Under the pieces are notes generated by a model. That model was given only the letters and a program-made list of their open reading frames with translations, was not told where the DNA came from and searched no databases. 64,000 bases of DNA, from assembly GCA_037952775.1 (NCBI GenBank), contig JBANAY010000001.1, positions 248,001 through 312,000 on the forward strand, given 5' to 3'. The stretch comes from Clonostachys chloroleuca (Eukaryota; Ascomycota; Sordariomycetes; Hypocreales; Bionectriaceae). Both the position numbers and the translations under genes were made by a program. Shown one piece after another: positions 39,274-50,816 of this stretch (within the stretch, counting starts at the first letter, position 1; each line of letters opens with the position of its first letter).

Positions 39274-41378
39274 ATGCTCTGTGAAGTGTGCTCTGAGGTC
39301 CTCCAGGGCATCTGGGACCCTGCCAAAACACAGCGGGTATGCCGCCTGGAAGATTTCTACCATGGGAATATTGTCCCTCCCAATCGAACCAAACCGGAAG
39401 ATCCCAACCACCCCGAGAACTATATTTTTGGGCACCACATCACGCAGGAATCCTTCAAGAAATCTGCTCTTGATGGCTGCGTAGTTTGCTCTCGTTTTCG
39501 ATGGACACAGCAAGAGGGACAGGATCCTAAGTTTGCTGAATTTGGAATAAAATACTACTCCATCATCAAACTCGACTACTTTAGCGGGATCAGTATAGTT
39601 TTCACGACAGTTGATAGGTATATGCTACAAGAGAATTTACGTGAGTTCAAGACGCCATCGTTGACCACACTTGTTCAATATATTGACGCTGGTTTAGGGC
39701 CCGCTCGAAATCCAACCATTGATTTGAGTCCAAATACGGGCGGTAACGCCACCTGGACTTTAGTTCATGACTGGCTAGCCACTTGTCTCCAGTCTCATAA
39801 GGACTGTAATACAAAGAAAGATCAGGATTTTACACCTCCCTATCTTCTTCGCCTTAGCGGGACTTCTGAGTCTTTCCGTCTAGTTGAGGCAAAAGAGGTT
39901 GACGTTGGTACTCGCTATGTTACCCTTACGCACTGCTATCCATACAACAATGAGAGTCTAGGGATCTCGTCATTAGTCAGAGAAGGCCTCTTATTTCAGC
40001 AGCCACTTTCCGCCCTGCCTCAAACATACCGCGATGCCTTTACTATAGTTTCACAACTTGGGCTTAAACATCTTTGGGTTGACCAGCTCTGCGTTTTACA
40101 AGATGACCAAACTGATCTATCTATGTATGAGGATAAGATGATCAGGCGAAAGATCTTATCCAACAGCTTTTGCGGGATCAGTGCAGCGTGGTCTATGTCC
40201 CCTTCCTCTGGGCTATTTGTCAATCGTGATCCGGACCTGCTGAGGCCATTTGCGTTCCCGTTCCCTATCGATTCAAACAACACTCTAGTGCTTTTAAGTT
40301 TGCTTATGCTGAAAGGGATGAGGGAAATATCAAGCGATTCGAAATGGAACCGCTGCACCAAAATGCCCGAGCCACACACGACCGTCTCTTAGTACCACGG
40401 ATGTTACATTTTACGAGCCGAATGGTCTACTGGGAGTGCCATGGAATGCAATGCGATGAGTTTGGCCCTATTTCCAAGGACGCGAACTACTCCTGTGATG
40501 TTGGGACAGAAGGAGAGATGACATGCGATGGTAAATCCGTCAGCAAGCTGTGGAAGCCGCTGATCGAAGTTCTATACAACCAGAAGCATGACAACCCCAT
40601 CGACCAGATATATTATCGCTGGTTGTGCTTTGTGGAACACTACTCGCGCTTACAGGTACTAAGAGAGGAGAAGCTACCTTTACTTGAGAATTTGGTCAGC
40701 GAAATATCAGCCCTCTTACTCAAGGAGGGTTGTGTGGATACCGAATATCTTTTTGGGATGTGGAGATCACTGATCCCCATGGCTCTTCCATGGTTAGCAC
40801 TTGGATACTCGCAAAGGCGGTCAACAGCAGTTTATATTCCGACCTGGAGCTGGGCTTCAGTGGGGTCGGTAACTATCCGCCATGCAATGGAAACAACCGC
40901 GTGGAGGAAGATCATTGTTTGTGAGCTTGTTGACATCGCTCGCGCTTGGGACAAGGCAGGAATGCTTACAACAGCTAGCCTGTTGCTCAAGGGGAAGCTT
41001 TTCATGGGAAGACTGGCCCCCTCTCCTCTCAGGAGCGGACCTTGTACTGAAGCCAGGATTTTAAGTTTGACCAACTACGACTTTCAACTTCAAGCGCCAA
41101 TGGAAATAGTACGTCCCAATATGATGTGGAGCGGAACCTTTGATACTGAGGAAGATATGAGAGAAGAGGTACTTTGCCTACCGGTAACTGTCAACATATT
41201 TTCCGGGCTGGCAAACGTCAACCTACCACTCAAATATTATATAGAGGGTATAATGCTGTCGCGCCTTGGGGATGGGCGTTTCATTCGCCGTGGTCGGTGG
41301 ACTATTGACCGCCATTCCAAAGAGGAGTGTCTAGATGCTGTAAAGCAGCTGCAGGATCATGTCGTGGAAATTATATAG
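39274..41378 (+). pseudogene. HET-domain (heterokaryon incompatibility) protein, frameshifted
   Basis: Two overlapping frames make one HET protein. The first (39274-40392) begins with a Cys-containing N-terminal region (MLCEVCSEVL; ITQESFKKSALDGC) and enters the HET domain at RYVTLTHC. It continues with LPQTYRDAF, LGLKHLWVDQLCVLQDD and GLFVNRDPDLL. The second frame (read from about 40,263; first Met 40344) carries the rest of the domain (THDRLLVPRMLHF, WECHG) and a roughly 300-residue C-terminal region. One missing base near the T4 run at 40290-40297 would join them. No intron with usable splice sites fits. The usual CWG motif of the domain reads CYP. HET proteins trigger cell death on fusion of unlike strains. 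This copy is broken unless the indel is a sequencing error. Confidence 0.85.
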
Positions 41379-41736
41379 TATTTAGGTATACCGTGTTATA
41401 TGTAATTCCATAGCATGAGCGCTTAGTGTAGCAGGAATCGGTTGAATTGTTATCTTATTGAGCTCATAGGCTCTGCTTAGCCCTGACTTTAGACCGCAGC
41501 TGATTATGTAGCTAGCCCATATTATTTTACGTCTAAATATATTCCAAAAGAATGGAGCGGGACGCGCAACACCCCCGGTTCTCTTGTTGGCTATTGCCAT
41601 TCTATGTCAGCTCACTTTCAACTCCAGCAGCATAATCTCAAGTCTTAAGCACAAGCAAACAGTCGCAATATTTCCAGCTCATCTGCGCCTCGTGTTTCTG
41701 CTTTCTCTTCGTTACTGTTTCCTTCCATTGAACATA
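41379..41736. other. Spacer upstream of the ankyrin gene
   Basis: The short frames here have no recognisable features. The region should hold the HET 3' end and the ankyrin promoter. Confidence 0.5.
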
Positions 41737-42650
41737 ATGCTCACAGGTGCTCTCAATCCTCCAAATAGCCTTCTCCCCAGTTCTAACTCTCTCTCTCTAG
41801 AAACCAGCCTCCGCACCCTCTCCACGAGGCTGCTCGCAGCCTGCAAACAGGGCTCTCTCTCTACCGTCCGCTCCATCGTGACCACCCTTTATCCTGCCTC
41901 GTTGCCCCCTTCACCCTCTACACTTATCTCTCCACTTAAAATTGCCCCCGCAACAGCCGCTCACCATGGCCAGGCAGATGTTCTTCGATATCTCCTCACT
42001 TCTCCACAATGCTCAGCTTCACATGCCCCCTGGTCCCCTCCGTTCCAGGACCCACCTGCCTCTCTCCCAGAAGAATGGGAAATGGCCGCCTACCCTGACC
42101 TAGTTGTCTTACGCGCCATCAGCTCTTCGTTTACATCTGTGGTGCCGGCATTGTTGGACGCGGGCATGCCCGTAGATTATAACATCGAGAAAATTGGCGC
42201 GCCGTTACGTCACGCCATCACACTCCAGAACTTAGAGATGGTCAAATTTCTACTGGAGAAGGGAGCTGACCTGAATGGCATCCTCTGGATCCCACCCTGG
42301 AGTTTCCTGGCACACGCAGCTACGCTTCCTTCTATTGACATCCTGAACGCGTTGCTGGATCATGGCGCGAAGCTGCCCAGGTGGGGAACATCAAGATGGC
42401 TGAGGTTCTACTAGAGAGGGGGATGGACGTGAATGAGCTGGACCGATGGAATATGACTGATCGGCTAGACGATCTCATCGGTACGCCTCTACATGGGGCT
42501 GTGGTAGATGAGCAGGGTGAGATGGTTAGGTTTCTATTATCAAGGGGGGCAAGGACAGATATAAAAGACGGAGAAGGGAAAACGGCGAGGGATATTGCGG
42601 AGACGGGAGAGAGGGTGGAGATGGTGAAAATACTAGATGAAGCGAGGTAG
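41737..42650 (+). pseudogene. Ankyrin-repeat protein, broken by an internal deletion/frameshift
   Basis: The frame open from 41584 has a well-placed Met at 41737 (MLTGALNPP). It runs to a stop at 42412 with ankyrin-like repeats: HGQADVLRYLLTSP, a repeat containing NLEMVKFLLEKGADLN, and IDILNALLDHGA. The reading then has to shift to the frame of 42381-42650, which continues with VGNIKMAEVLLERGMDVNE, TPLHGAVVDEQGEMVRFLL and a last repeat. The helix-turn that should link LLDHGA to AAQVGNI is missing, so the break at about 42,365-42,385 is a small deletion of the order of ten residues plus a frame change, rather than an unspliced intron. Ankyrin proteins are protein-binding scaffolds. The specific partner is unknown. 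Confidence 0.75.
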
Positions 42651-43009
42651 AGAGGAGAATCACAATGTGGTAGCCCTCTGTGCTTGGTTATCGAAGCAGA
42701 AACATTAAAAACGCCTAGCTAAAGCAATAGTAGCATTTTGTTTCATAAGGACGCTCTCAGACAAACCAGAGCGGCGTCCTTGACATAAACAAACCACTCG
42801 AAGGTGAATATGCAGTACCCTGGCCGTATGTCACTAGGCGTTGGTTATAGGTTTTTCCGTAATATCAGTGGTTTAGCAAGTAACCTCCACACTGTGATAA
42901 GATGGAGATGGCCAAGATTATTCCGAATGCTGACCCCTCATCTCACAAACATCCATACACTCCGCATACATGCGCTCGACAAACGCACGGCCGTTACGTG
43001 CTTTCTATC
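42651..43009. other. Spacer between ankyrin and F-box pseudogenes
   Basis: I see no gene here. The 84-codon frame at 42804 has no domain and odd composition. Confidence 0.5.
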
Positions 43010-43796
43010 ATGGCCTCATTTTCGGACGCACCCAGAGAGGTCATTGACCAGATCCTAAAATAATTGCCGAGATCTAGCCTCCCCATTGTTTGCCTCGTGA
43101 GTAAATCACTGAGACGCTGTGCTGAGCCCTTTCTCTACTCGACTGTTTCGCTCGAATGGGGTGAATGGGATTACGAAACATTCCCCCCAATCGCCCCTCT
43201 TCTCGCGACCGTCGTACGCAGACCAGAACTTTTCAAACACTTGGATGTCGTAATATTTGGAGGCATGATGTATCAGAAAGCTCGCGTGCCCCCCATGGAT
43301 ACATCCAACGTCCCAGTCGACGAATTTGAGGCTGCCATGAGAAAAGCCAAGACATCATTTTCCGACATGTGGGTTGAGAAGTTAAGATCAGTTCATACAT
43401 GTATCTACGCGCTTGCCGCTCTCTTGATTGCACATCTTTCTCGAACAACTCATCTCACGATCACAACCCCTTGGATAAATGAGCAACCGTTGGTTGGCAA
43501 AGTTATTCAAGCGAAAGTCTTCTCTGGTCGGCTCCCTCAACTTGAGCGGCTTAAACAGTTGAAATACCTCAAGAGACGCGATTTCACTCATAAAAATAAC
43601 AGAGTGTTTGGAGAAAATTAGTCTCTTCTACCTGCCGACAGTTACACACTTGGAAGTTATAATAATAAATCTTCAAACTTTCCAGTGGCCTGTAGCTGCA
43701 GGCGAGCCCAACTTCAGCCACCTTACATCGCTCAAGATTGGATGGCTTTGTGAACCATTTTTGGAGAGGAACAAACAACCTACCGCTGCCATATAG
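43010..43796 (+). pseudogene. F-box protein relic with an early stop and a frameshift
   Basis: From an ATG at 43010 the frame reads MASFSDAPREVIDQILK, then TAA at 43061, then LPRSSLPIVCLVSKSLRR and AEPFLYSTV. Together these are a typical fungal F-box (Pro-Glu-Val, Ile-Leu, Leu-Pro, Leu-Val-Ser-Lys) interrupted by one nonsense codon. The open part runs to 43621. A leucine-rich continuation (LPTVTHLEVIIINL, FSHLTSLKI) lies in another frame to 43796, so a second lesion exists near 43,600. F-box proteins recruit substrates to SCF ubiquitin ligases; this copy is unlikely to do so. Confidence 0.75.
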
Positions 43797-44295
43797 TATT
43801 TCTATCCCTAGGCAAGCGAAGTCAAACAGCTTTTCAAAGCCTTTTGTTTCTATCGTCTGTTTTCCTAAGTATATATCACATTGACGTGATGCCTTTCTAT
43901 ATATTGCGAGAGACTTTGAGTATTAAGTAAAAACACCAATAGAAGAGCCCAGTCTCGCCATTACTAACCCAGTGAGTAGGTCATCTTAGGTATACACAGA
44001 CAAGTAAAGTAAGTTATAGGGAAGGAGTCGATAAATATCAACAGATCTCACTCAAGTTTACTAAGTCTAATTTTCCAATCCAGAAACCAGTATAGCAGCT
44101 AAGGAGAACCATAACCAATGCATAGCTGAACCAGAAGCACTAAATACTCAGCCATCTCCTCAGTGTAAGCTTGCCAGTACCTGGTCCAAAGCGCTAACTA
44201 AAAGAGGGACTGGAAGATGGAATTAGTAAAGCCGAAGGTGAGGGTGGAGGAGTCTGTCGACGAATCGATGTCTTAATCCTCGGCTTTTGGACTCT
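43797..44295. other. Intergenic, no gene seen
   Basis: About 500 bp of ordinary composition between a pseudogene and the 3' end of the minus-strand membrane protein gene. No frame, repeat or RNA gene is visible to me. Confidence 0.5.
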
Positions 44296-44967
44296 CTAGA
44301 GCAACTGGCAAGCCGTCGAATCTGCAAGGGCCGTCTCAGTGATACCCAAACCAAGAAGAAGCATAAAACCAACAACTTCCATCGCTACGAGCACGACGAT
44401 CCACCATCTGAAAAATAAACTAATCCTGCGCAAAGGTGTCTGATCGGCGGTTCTCCCCATTCCTAGATATTGGCTCATAGAAACCTGTAGTCGAGGCGGA
44501 GTATCGCCATTCAGCCTTGCCTCCACTTCTGGCTTGGGCTGTGACAGGTGATCCTCGATGCTGTACGCCGCCGTCGCCAGGATGAAAACAGCGCTCAGGC
44601 CCAGTCCCGCAGAGCCGAGATAGCGACCGCCGGCAAAGTGAAGCGCAATGTTGAGCAAGAGAAATCCCGCAATGATCATGAACCCAATCAAGCCGAACTG
44701 GATCTGTATGAATGCGTGTTTGCCCGTCTCGACAACCTGTCCGTCGGGCCTATTGTGCAGCGCGACGTAGATGGAGGAGGCGGCGATGGGACACATAAGG
44801 AAGAATTGCGAGGCAAAGGCGACGAGGGCGCGGACACGGCTCGCGTTGCAAGCCTCGGGCAGGGCAAATTGAGTCGATAATGTCACTGCGCCCGCAAATG
44901 TTGACAGGAGGATGAGCACATTTGCGAGCTCCAGATATGACTTTTTGGTAGGCGTGTTTCGCGCCAT
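44296..44967 (-). CDS. Five-helix membrane protein of unknown function
   Basis: A single exon encodes 223 residues from an ATG at 44967 (MARNTPTKKSYLEL). Five hydrophobic segments can be seen at about residues 12-34, 45-68, 85-110, 116-137 and 188-210. A polar loop of about 45 residues, with LSQPKPEVEARLNGD, lies before the last helix. The longest antisense frame in the region (44548-44880) is a shadow. I do not recognise the family; it could be a small integral protein of the plasma membrane or ER. The long 5' intergenic region (1.58 kb) separates it from the divergent DUF3433 gene. Its frame is intact, unlike its neighbours to the left. Confidence 0.7.
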   Translation of the reverse strand: MARNTPTKKSYLELANVLILLSTFAGAVTLSTQFALPEACNASRVRALVAFASQFFLMCPIAASSIYVALHNRPDGQVVETGKHAFIQIQFGLIGFMIIAGFLLLNIALHFAGGRYLGSAGLGLSAVFILATAAYSIEDHLSQPKPEVEARLNGDTPPRLQVSMSQYLGMGRTADQTPLRRISLFFRWWIVVLVAMEVVGFMLLLGLGITETALADSTACQLL

Positions 44968-46549
44968 CTTCGTATATTCAGTTCGCGCGACTGCTACCTA
45001 GATTTTTGATGCTGGATACAACAATGCGCCTGGAGAGCAGTGAATATGCCAAAATCGGAGGGATTAATTGTGTCGGTAGATCGTCTGGTCAGATAGATAT
45101 ATTAACAACATCGCGGCGATGACATCGTTGTACATTAGTTAGTCAAAAGGATCGACGTCAGCTGTAGCACTGTGCCACCGCCACTAAGTATATGCTGACC
45201 AGTTGTTAGAGCTGGATTCATGTGATACATATAATTAGAGGATGAGTGACCAAAGTCCTTAGGATGCATTAGCGTCAAGCAGAGGGTCGCAACGGCCAAC
45301 GGAATGGAAGCATTGAAACCTCATATGAGACAACTGTAACCAAAACTTGATGGTGAGACAGTCTTAGAAATGAGATATGTTTCTTTTGGCAAATTAAAAG
45401 GTAGTTACAGGTTTCTTTTCGTGAATGACTCCCCTCTAGGATATGCTTGTCTATCTGCCAGTTAATTGTAATCTGCGTCTAAAAGAATTCGTAAGTGGTA
45501 GAATTAGGGTATATATAACTTTCGCTTTTGAAGCCTTACCTGACTGTGCGCAGTTTTTATGTCTAATATGTCGGGTTGTATTGGGGTAGAAAATTACCTC
45601 CGTGAATGTCATTACAGCTGCAATACTCGTCCAAGTGCCATTACTTAATAGGTTCTATGCTCTTCCTTTATTTAGGAGCCAATTCTTAGCTAATAGTAGG
45701 CAGTGGAAGATGCGTTATGCATGCTGGAGTCGGGTGGTATAGGGTAAGCTATGATTCTACCTACCATAAAGCCACGTGACACGACCTGCTGTTTGGCTCC
45801 ATAGTTGTAGCTTCGTAATACGCTCTTTTTCCCTATTCAAGTCAATTCACTTCAATTCACGCCATATCTCGAATCGAACCTTCAATGAAAAAGGTACACC
45901 TCTTTGACGCTTTCCAGACTCTTCTTTTCGTCTTTCCGCTTAGCACGCGTAGCGAGATGCTCAAAAGCTAATGCTGACAAAGTGTTATCGACTTCCGCCA
46001 ATGACTCTGGCTGAATATTGGCATGTGGTTGACAGGCATGACGCTGCTCTCGGAAGAAAGCTTGCCTAGATTGAGATGGCTTGCTAATTACTGCGCTTCC
46101 CTGCTTACCTGCATGTGCCGATGGGCTGTGCTTACTTCATGTCGACCGATGGTCTCCTTCGATTCAGCATAAATGGCGTGGTAAAAACAAAACTAAAATA
46201 CGACGGATAAGAACTAATGGATGATCATTTGCTGCACCGTTGTTGCTGGACACTACTAGCAGACATAGACAACGGCCGGTCCATCAGGCCAACTCGAGCC
46301 GACCCCAAACTGCATGTCAGCACATCCCTGAGCTTCGCCTCTTGGGAATGACCAAAGTGCCAAAAATAGTCCTTAGTGCATGAAAAAGAGGTGAGGCCCC
46401 ATCGACTTGCGACACCTAGCCTGGTCGACTGAAATCGTCTCTGCTACGGCACATGTGTCGTGAACATCCTCTGCTATTCGATTGCAAGGTGATTATCGAC
46501 CTCTGCCGTCCACCTTTCGCTCCGCGCATCATGCTGCGGTAGGGCGGAG
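44968..46549. other. Long divergent intergenic region, no gene seen
   Basis: This is 1.58 kb between two divergent genes. No frame of note occurs except short antisense shadows, and I see no repeats or RNA genes. A cacgtg E-box-like hexamer at about 45,773 could be regulatory. Confidence 0.5.
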
Positions 46550-49500
46550 ATGACTTCCTACTACTTGATCGATATGCCCCCGAGGGCACACGAGCACGCC
46601 CAAGCACACACACCAAGATTGCCAAGTCCGACGGGGTCTTTCAAGTCCGTGTCCAGCCTCTCGAGCCAAGGTGACCGGACGGAGCTTATGTCTCCACGTC
46701 TGCAGAGCTCCGTAAATGAATCAAAGGGAAAGAAGCATCCTAGCCAGACATATGATAATATCGCTTGGGAAGGTATCCCCAAGGGCTTTACAACTAGGGA
46801 TGGGAATAAACATGTCCATTCCAATCACATTGGGGAAACGACCAAAGCCGACCTGCGTTATGAAGACCCAGAGGCATGGCAGCCGTTTTGGCTGAAGAAG
46901 GAGACGCTGGGGGCCTTCACATTTCTCTACCTCTTCTTTGCCGTGGTCTTGATGGCCTTGTTGATAACTTCGCAACGCAATTCCGGCCTTGTAGAAGGTC
47001 GCAAAGAGCTTGAAATGCTATGGAAATTTGCCCCTACTGCTGGTGAGCCTGGCACCTTATCAGTCAGCATGTATCGGATTTCTGAGGACTGACATAGTGA
47101 TAGTCTTCACCCTGGCCGCCACATTCTGGGCCCGGGTCGAGCTGCAGACCTTGAGGTACTACCCATGGGCGGTCATCCAGAATGAACCACCCACAAGGCA
47201 TAATGTGTACACACTCGACTACAACGCCATGATCACCGTTAGGGTCATGTATAACGCCTTACAGAGGCGGCATCTCCTCGTCTTCTTCGTCGTTCTCACA
47301 TCCGTCATTCTCAAGGTCCAGGTCGTCCTTGGACCGAGTATCTTCTACCTGGACAGCCAGTTCCGCTCTAGCCCGACCGCAGTCCAGGCTCTGGATTCAT
47401 TCGACACCGCTAACGCGCAGGATCGGGGAGATTTACCGCTATTCGGGCTACAGCATGCGGTTGGGATTCGCAAATTTGGCATGAGTCGCCCCTTTGGCGT
47501 GTCGGAGAATGGAACGTACCAGACGTTTGACTTGAAAGGTGGAGAATCTCGAGGCACGATCGAAGCACCCGTGACTGCGGTGGTTGACGGCGTATTCATG
47601 GATATCAAGTGCATACCCCTGGTTGACTATTCGGTTACAAAACCTTGGGCAGTGACAGGGCAATACAACGAGTCATACACGACACTCGAACTGGAATTCG
47701 AAGGCTGCGAGCAAAGCATTGAATACGAAGTTGAAATGTCCGAAAGAGCTGTTGACAAGGGAAAAGAAGCCTCTACCTGGGGCATAATGCCCCTGTATAC
47801 AGAAAAGGAAGACGAGGGGAAGACTAACTTCACATCAGGAGTCCCATTCTCTAAGACACTTGGTTCCTGGACAGATCATCCCCGGCCGATATGCTCCTCA
47901 CTGTCACAGCAATTCCCCCTTTCATCTATTTCGGGGCTTACTGGAAACCATCCGAGGCAAATAGGACAAACTACGAATTGATGGCGCATGCTGGTGTCAT
48001 CTGCTCACCGACTGGGTGGATATCGAAGGTACAGGTCACTGATGATGGTGTTGACCCCAAGGTCGCGACTGTGCCAGGCCAGGAGAACACGCCGATGGCC
48101 CTCAATCCCTGGAACATCCTCTCTAACATCGGCGGACAGAGGGCAGGGGGTGGCTCGGGCACTGTGATTGGCCCCTTGGTTTTCTCATACATGTTGACGG
48201 ATTACCCAGAGTTTGACCAGGTGGGAACGAATCTGGCCTTGTACAGCAACAGCATGTTGACCGATGCTGTCTACAACATGACCAAGATGAGTGGACCTGT
48301 GATTCTGAGCTACCAGCTTCGTCACACCAATGAGAGTGAGGTAACAGGGACGAGGCAGACGAGCGTCAACAAGCTTCAGGTGCGACTGAGTGTCTGCGTA
48401 CCGGTTATTATCCTTTTCCTCATTTCTTCGATTATTGCCTGCGTTGGGATGGTAAGGATCAGCCCCCTGTTTCGCATCTGGTTCCGAAACCCAACTACTA
48501 TCTTGGGATCAGCCTTATTCTTTGGCAGTAAGAGCAAGCTTAGTACAGCTGTCAAAGAAGACCTACTGGAGACTAGGGGCATCCGCAAGGATATTTGGCA
48601 GCATTCAAACTATTCCCCGCCGTCCCTGCGAACCTGGGTTCGCTCCATCTTCGTGCTTTACGCACTGGCACTTATCGTGACTCTGGCAGTGACGCTTTGG
48701 ATATCGAAAATGCAGAATGGCTTGGCTAAAGTGAGTCAGGGTGCTCAGGCAATTTGGTGGACGTCTATCCCGGCACTTGCAATGACTTTGGCCACACTCT
48801 ACACAACCTCTTCGGACTCAGAGATCAGGAAACTTTCCCTACATTTCTGTGTCAATACGAGACCCTGCAAGGCAATGGAACTTAATATGTGTCTTCTCGA
48901 TATGCTTGGGTTGCGAGCCCTGTACCACTCATTCGGGCTGCGATTGCCTGTTGTCACATTAGTGCAGGGTCTTGCTATCCTCTCCGGCTTCCTCGCGGCC
49001 TTATCGTCGCTCCTGTTCACTACTATTGAAATTACGAAGTGGGAAGATATGACATTTGCACCAACAGACACATTTTCCAATGATGGGACCAAGCCAGAGC
49101 AAGGTCTTGGATACGAAGGAGCTATGCAGAGCCTAATCACCACGTACGACAGGTCTAACTTCACCTGGCCCAAGGGGACATATGGCAGCCTCCTCTTCCC
49201 AACACTTGACATTGGAGCCCTGGAAGGCCTCGATAGCTCTAGTGCCACTCTTGAATTCGACACGCCGGCTGTGACGCTCAGACCTGTGTGTGAGAATATC
49301 TCATCAGGCAACGACATCACAATAAAGCCCACTGAGGACGACAGAGACGAGCCGGTGTATGTGACTATCAACAACAAGCACAATTGCACAGGCGGTGGAT
49401 CAGCCTCTCTGAGCGTTTCAATCGTCTCGTCAAACTACGTCGAAGGCAAGTATTACTTCGCTGCTACGCAGGAGGGCAAGAGCTGCAAGGGCGACTCGGC

Positions 49501-50389
49501 TACCGTCGCTAATGGCACCGTGACTCACATCTGGGGATCTGTGCCGTATAACCATAGCACTCCGGACTACTACGCTATCGTTAAGTGTGCTTACACTTGG
49601 GCCGAGGTCTCCACCAAGGTCAAGATGAGCTACACCGGCGGGGTTCTCCAGTTTGACCAGAACAAGCCGCCTAGCCCCGATCTCGCCACCCTCACACCGT
49701 GGAACAAGACGACGTTTGCCATGCCCAGACAGATCGATAATATGTGGCCCACACTGGGCGGCACGGACACGAAACAGGGTGGCAACTACGGGGCGTTCGG
49801 CCTGCTCATCGAGCCTTTTGGTAAAATGAAGCTGCAAGACTTTGGCGACTCGGCCAAGGAGAATGACGTCCTCGCTGAGCTCCACACCAAAAGGGCCATA
49901 TATGCCGCTCAGCTAGCAAATAATGGCAACAGAGTCCAAATTAATCAATCTTCCTCTGCGGGTCCCGAGGCGGTTGTTGTTAATGCGAGGGTATCCCTTG
50001 GGGCGACCCGGCGTCTTGACCAGAGTGCGCCCATCACCTATGTGATAATTTCTATCCTTTTTCTGGCGTTTCTGATCAACCTGTGGGCGCTGATATCAGG
50101 TGTGTTGGGACGATTCTTGGATAACAAACGGAGATGGCTGCTTGATATGTCGATGAGGGGCCTGGCGCCTGATCAGTTTGGGAGCATCATAATGGCCGAC
50201 TCTCTTCTCCTTGGCTCAAACTATCAAAAGTTCATACCAGAGGAATCTTATTTGGAGAAGCCGGACGTCCTGCACCAGAAGCTAGCTCACCTTCGTTTCC
50301 GTATGGGAGGGTTCATAAGACGAGGCCAGGAGAAGGAAGTAACACTTGGAGTGCTTGATGATGATGAGTTGCAGTTCTTAGGTGGTTAA
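46550..50389 (+). CDS. Large multi-pass membrane protein, DUF3433-type
   Basis: The exon at 46550-47042 joins 47098 through a clean 55-bp intron (gtgagc to catag), giving FAPTA then VIVFTLAATFW. The protein has a Ser/Pro-rich cytosolic start and a helix near residue 122. Large, N-glycosylation-rich outer loops (NRTNY, NMTK, NFTW, NHTC) alternate with helices near 48,400, 48,650, 48,950 and 50,045. This two-repeat layout is that of DUF3433 proteins. The frame changes once more before 47,920. Either an 80-bp intron (47795-47874) is spliced, giving about 1,234 residues, or one C is missing from the C5 run at 47915-47919. A downstream Met at 46574 could also be the start. Function is uncharacterised. 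The C-terminal tail is cytosolic and acidic. Confidence 0.7.
47043..47097 (+). other. Intron 1 of the DUF3433-type gene (55 bp)
   Basis: The donor is gtgagc, there is a branch-like ctgac at 47089, and the acceptor is catag. Removing it keeps the frame (phase 1). Confidence 0.8.
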
Positions 50390-50816
50390 GTAGCTAGAGG
50401 ATTTATATTTCGTTAGCCAGGAAATTATATTATACAATACCACTCTTGAAATGAACAAATTCAGGTCTGTTAGGGCAAAGAATAACTACTCCGTCGTGAC
50501 ATTAACACTATCATAAAATAAGGGGGAGAAATCAAGTTGATTACTGTTATGACATTGTTGTCTATAATACCTCTTTTGCCAACATAGGTTTCGTCGATCC
50601 CCTAAGCCTAAATTAGCATGATAACCGCCATCTATTTTATTTTCGATACTGGTCATGAGTGCGGCACATGCGCACAAGCGTCTTATTTGAGCCAAGGTAG
50701 GCAGCAGTCAGCATTCACGGACCCGCTCATTTTTGGTTATAAATCGTTCGAGATCCCCAAATGCACTTTTTATTAATCATCATTACGAGACTCAGCAGAG
50801 AGCAGGTCAAGCCAAG
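50390..50816. other. Intergenic, no gene seen
   Basis: This is the 3' region of the DUF3433-type gene and promoter of the next gene. It is AT-rich with no repeats noted. Confidence 0.5.

Noticed and set aside
42360..42390. An intron to rescue the ankyrin gene
   Set aside because: Removing bases cannot supply the missing part of the repeat between LLDHGA and AAQVGNI, and there is no suitably spaced donor and acceptor pair.
42804..43058. An 84-codon frame before the F-box relic
   Set aside because: It has no start context, domain or codon pattern suggesting a gene, and it overlaps the F-box start in another frame.
46416..46824. Minus-strand frames at the start of the DUF3433-type gene
   Set aside because: They are antisense to the first exon, which has a continuous and family-like translation.
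48799..49885. Minus-strand frames of 196 and 151 codons
   Set aside because: They lie inside the DUF3433-type coding region and have low-complexity, motif-free translations.
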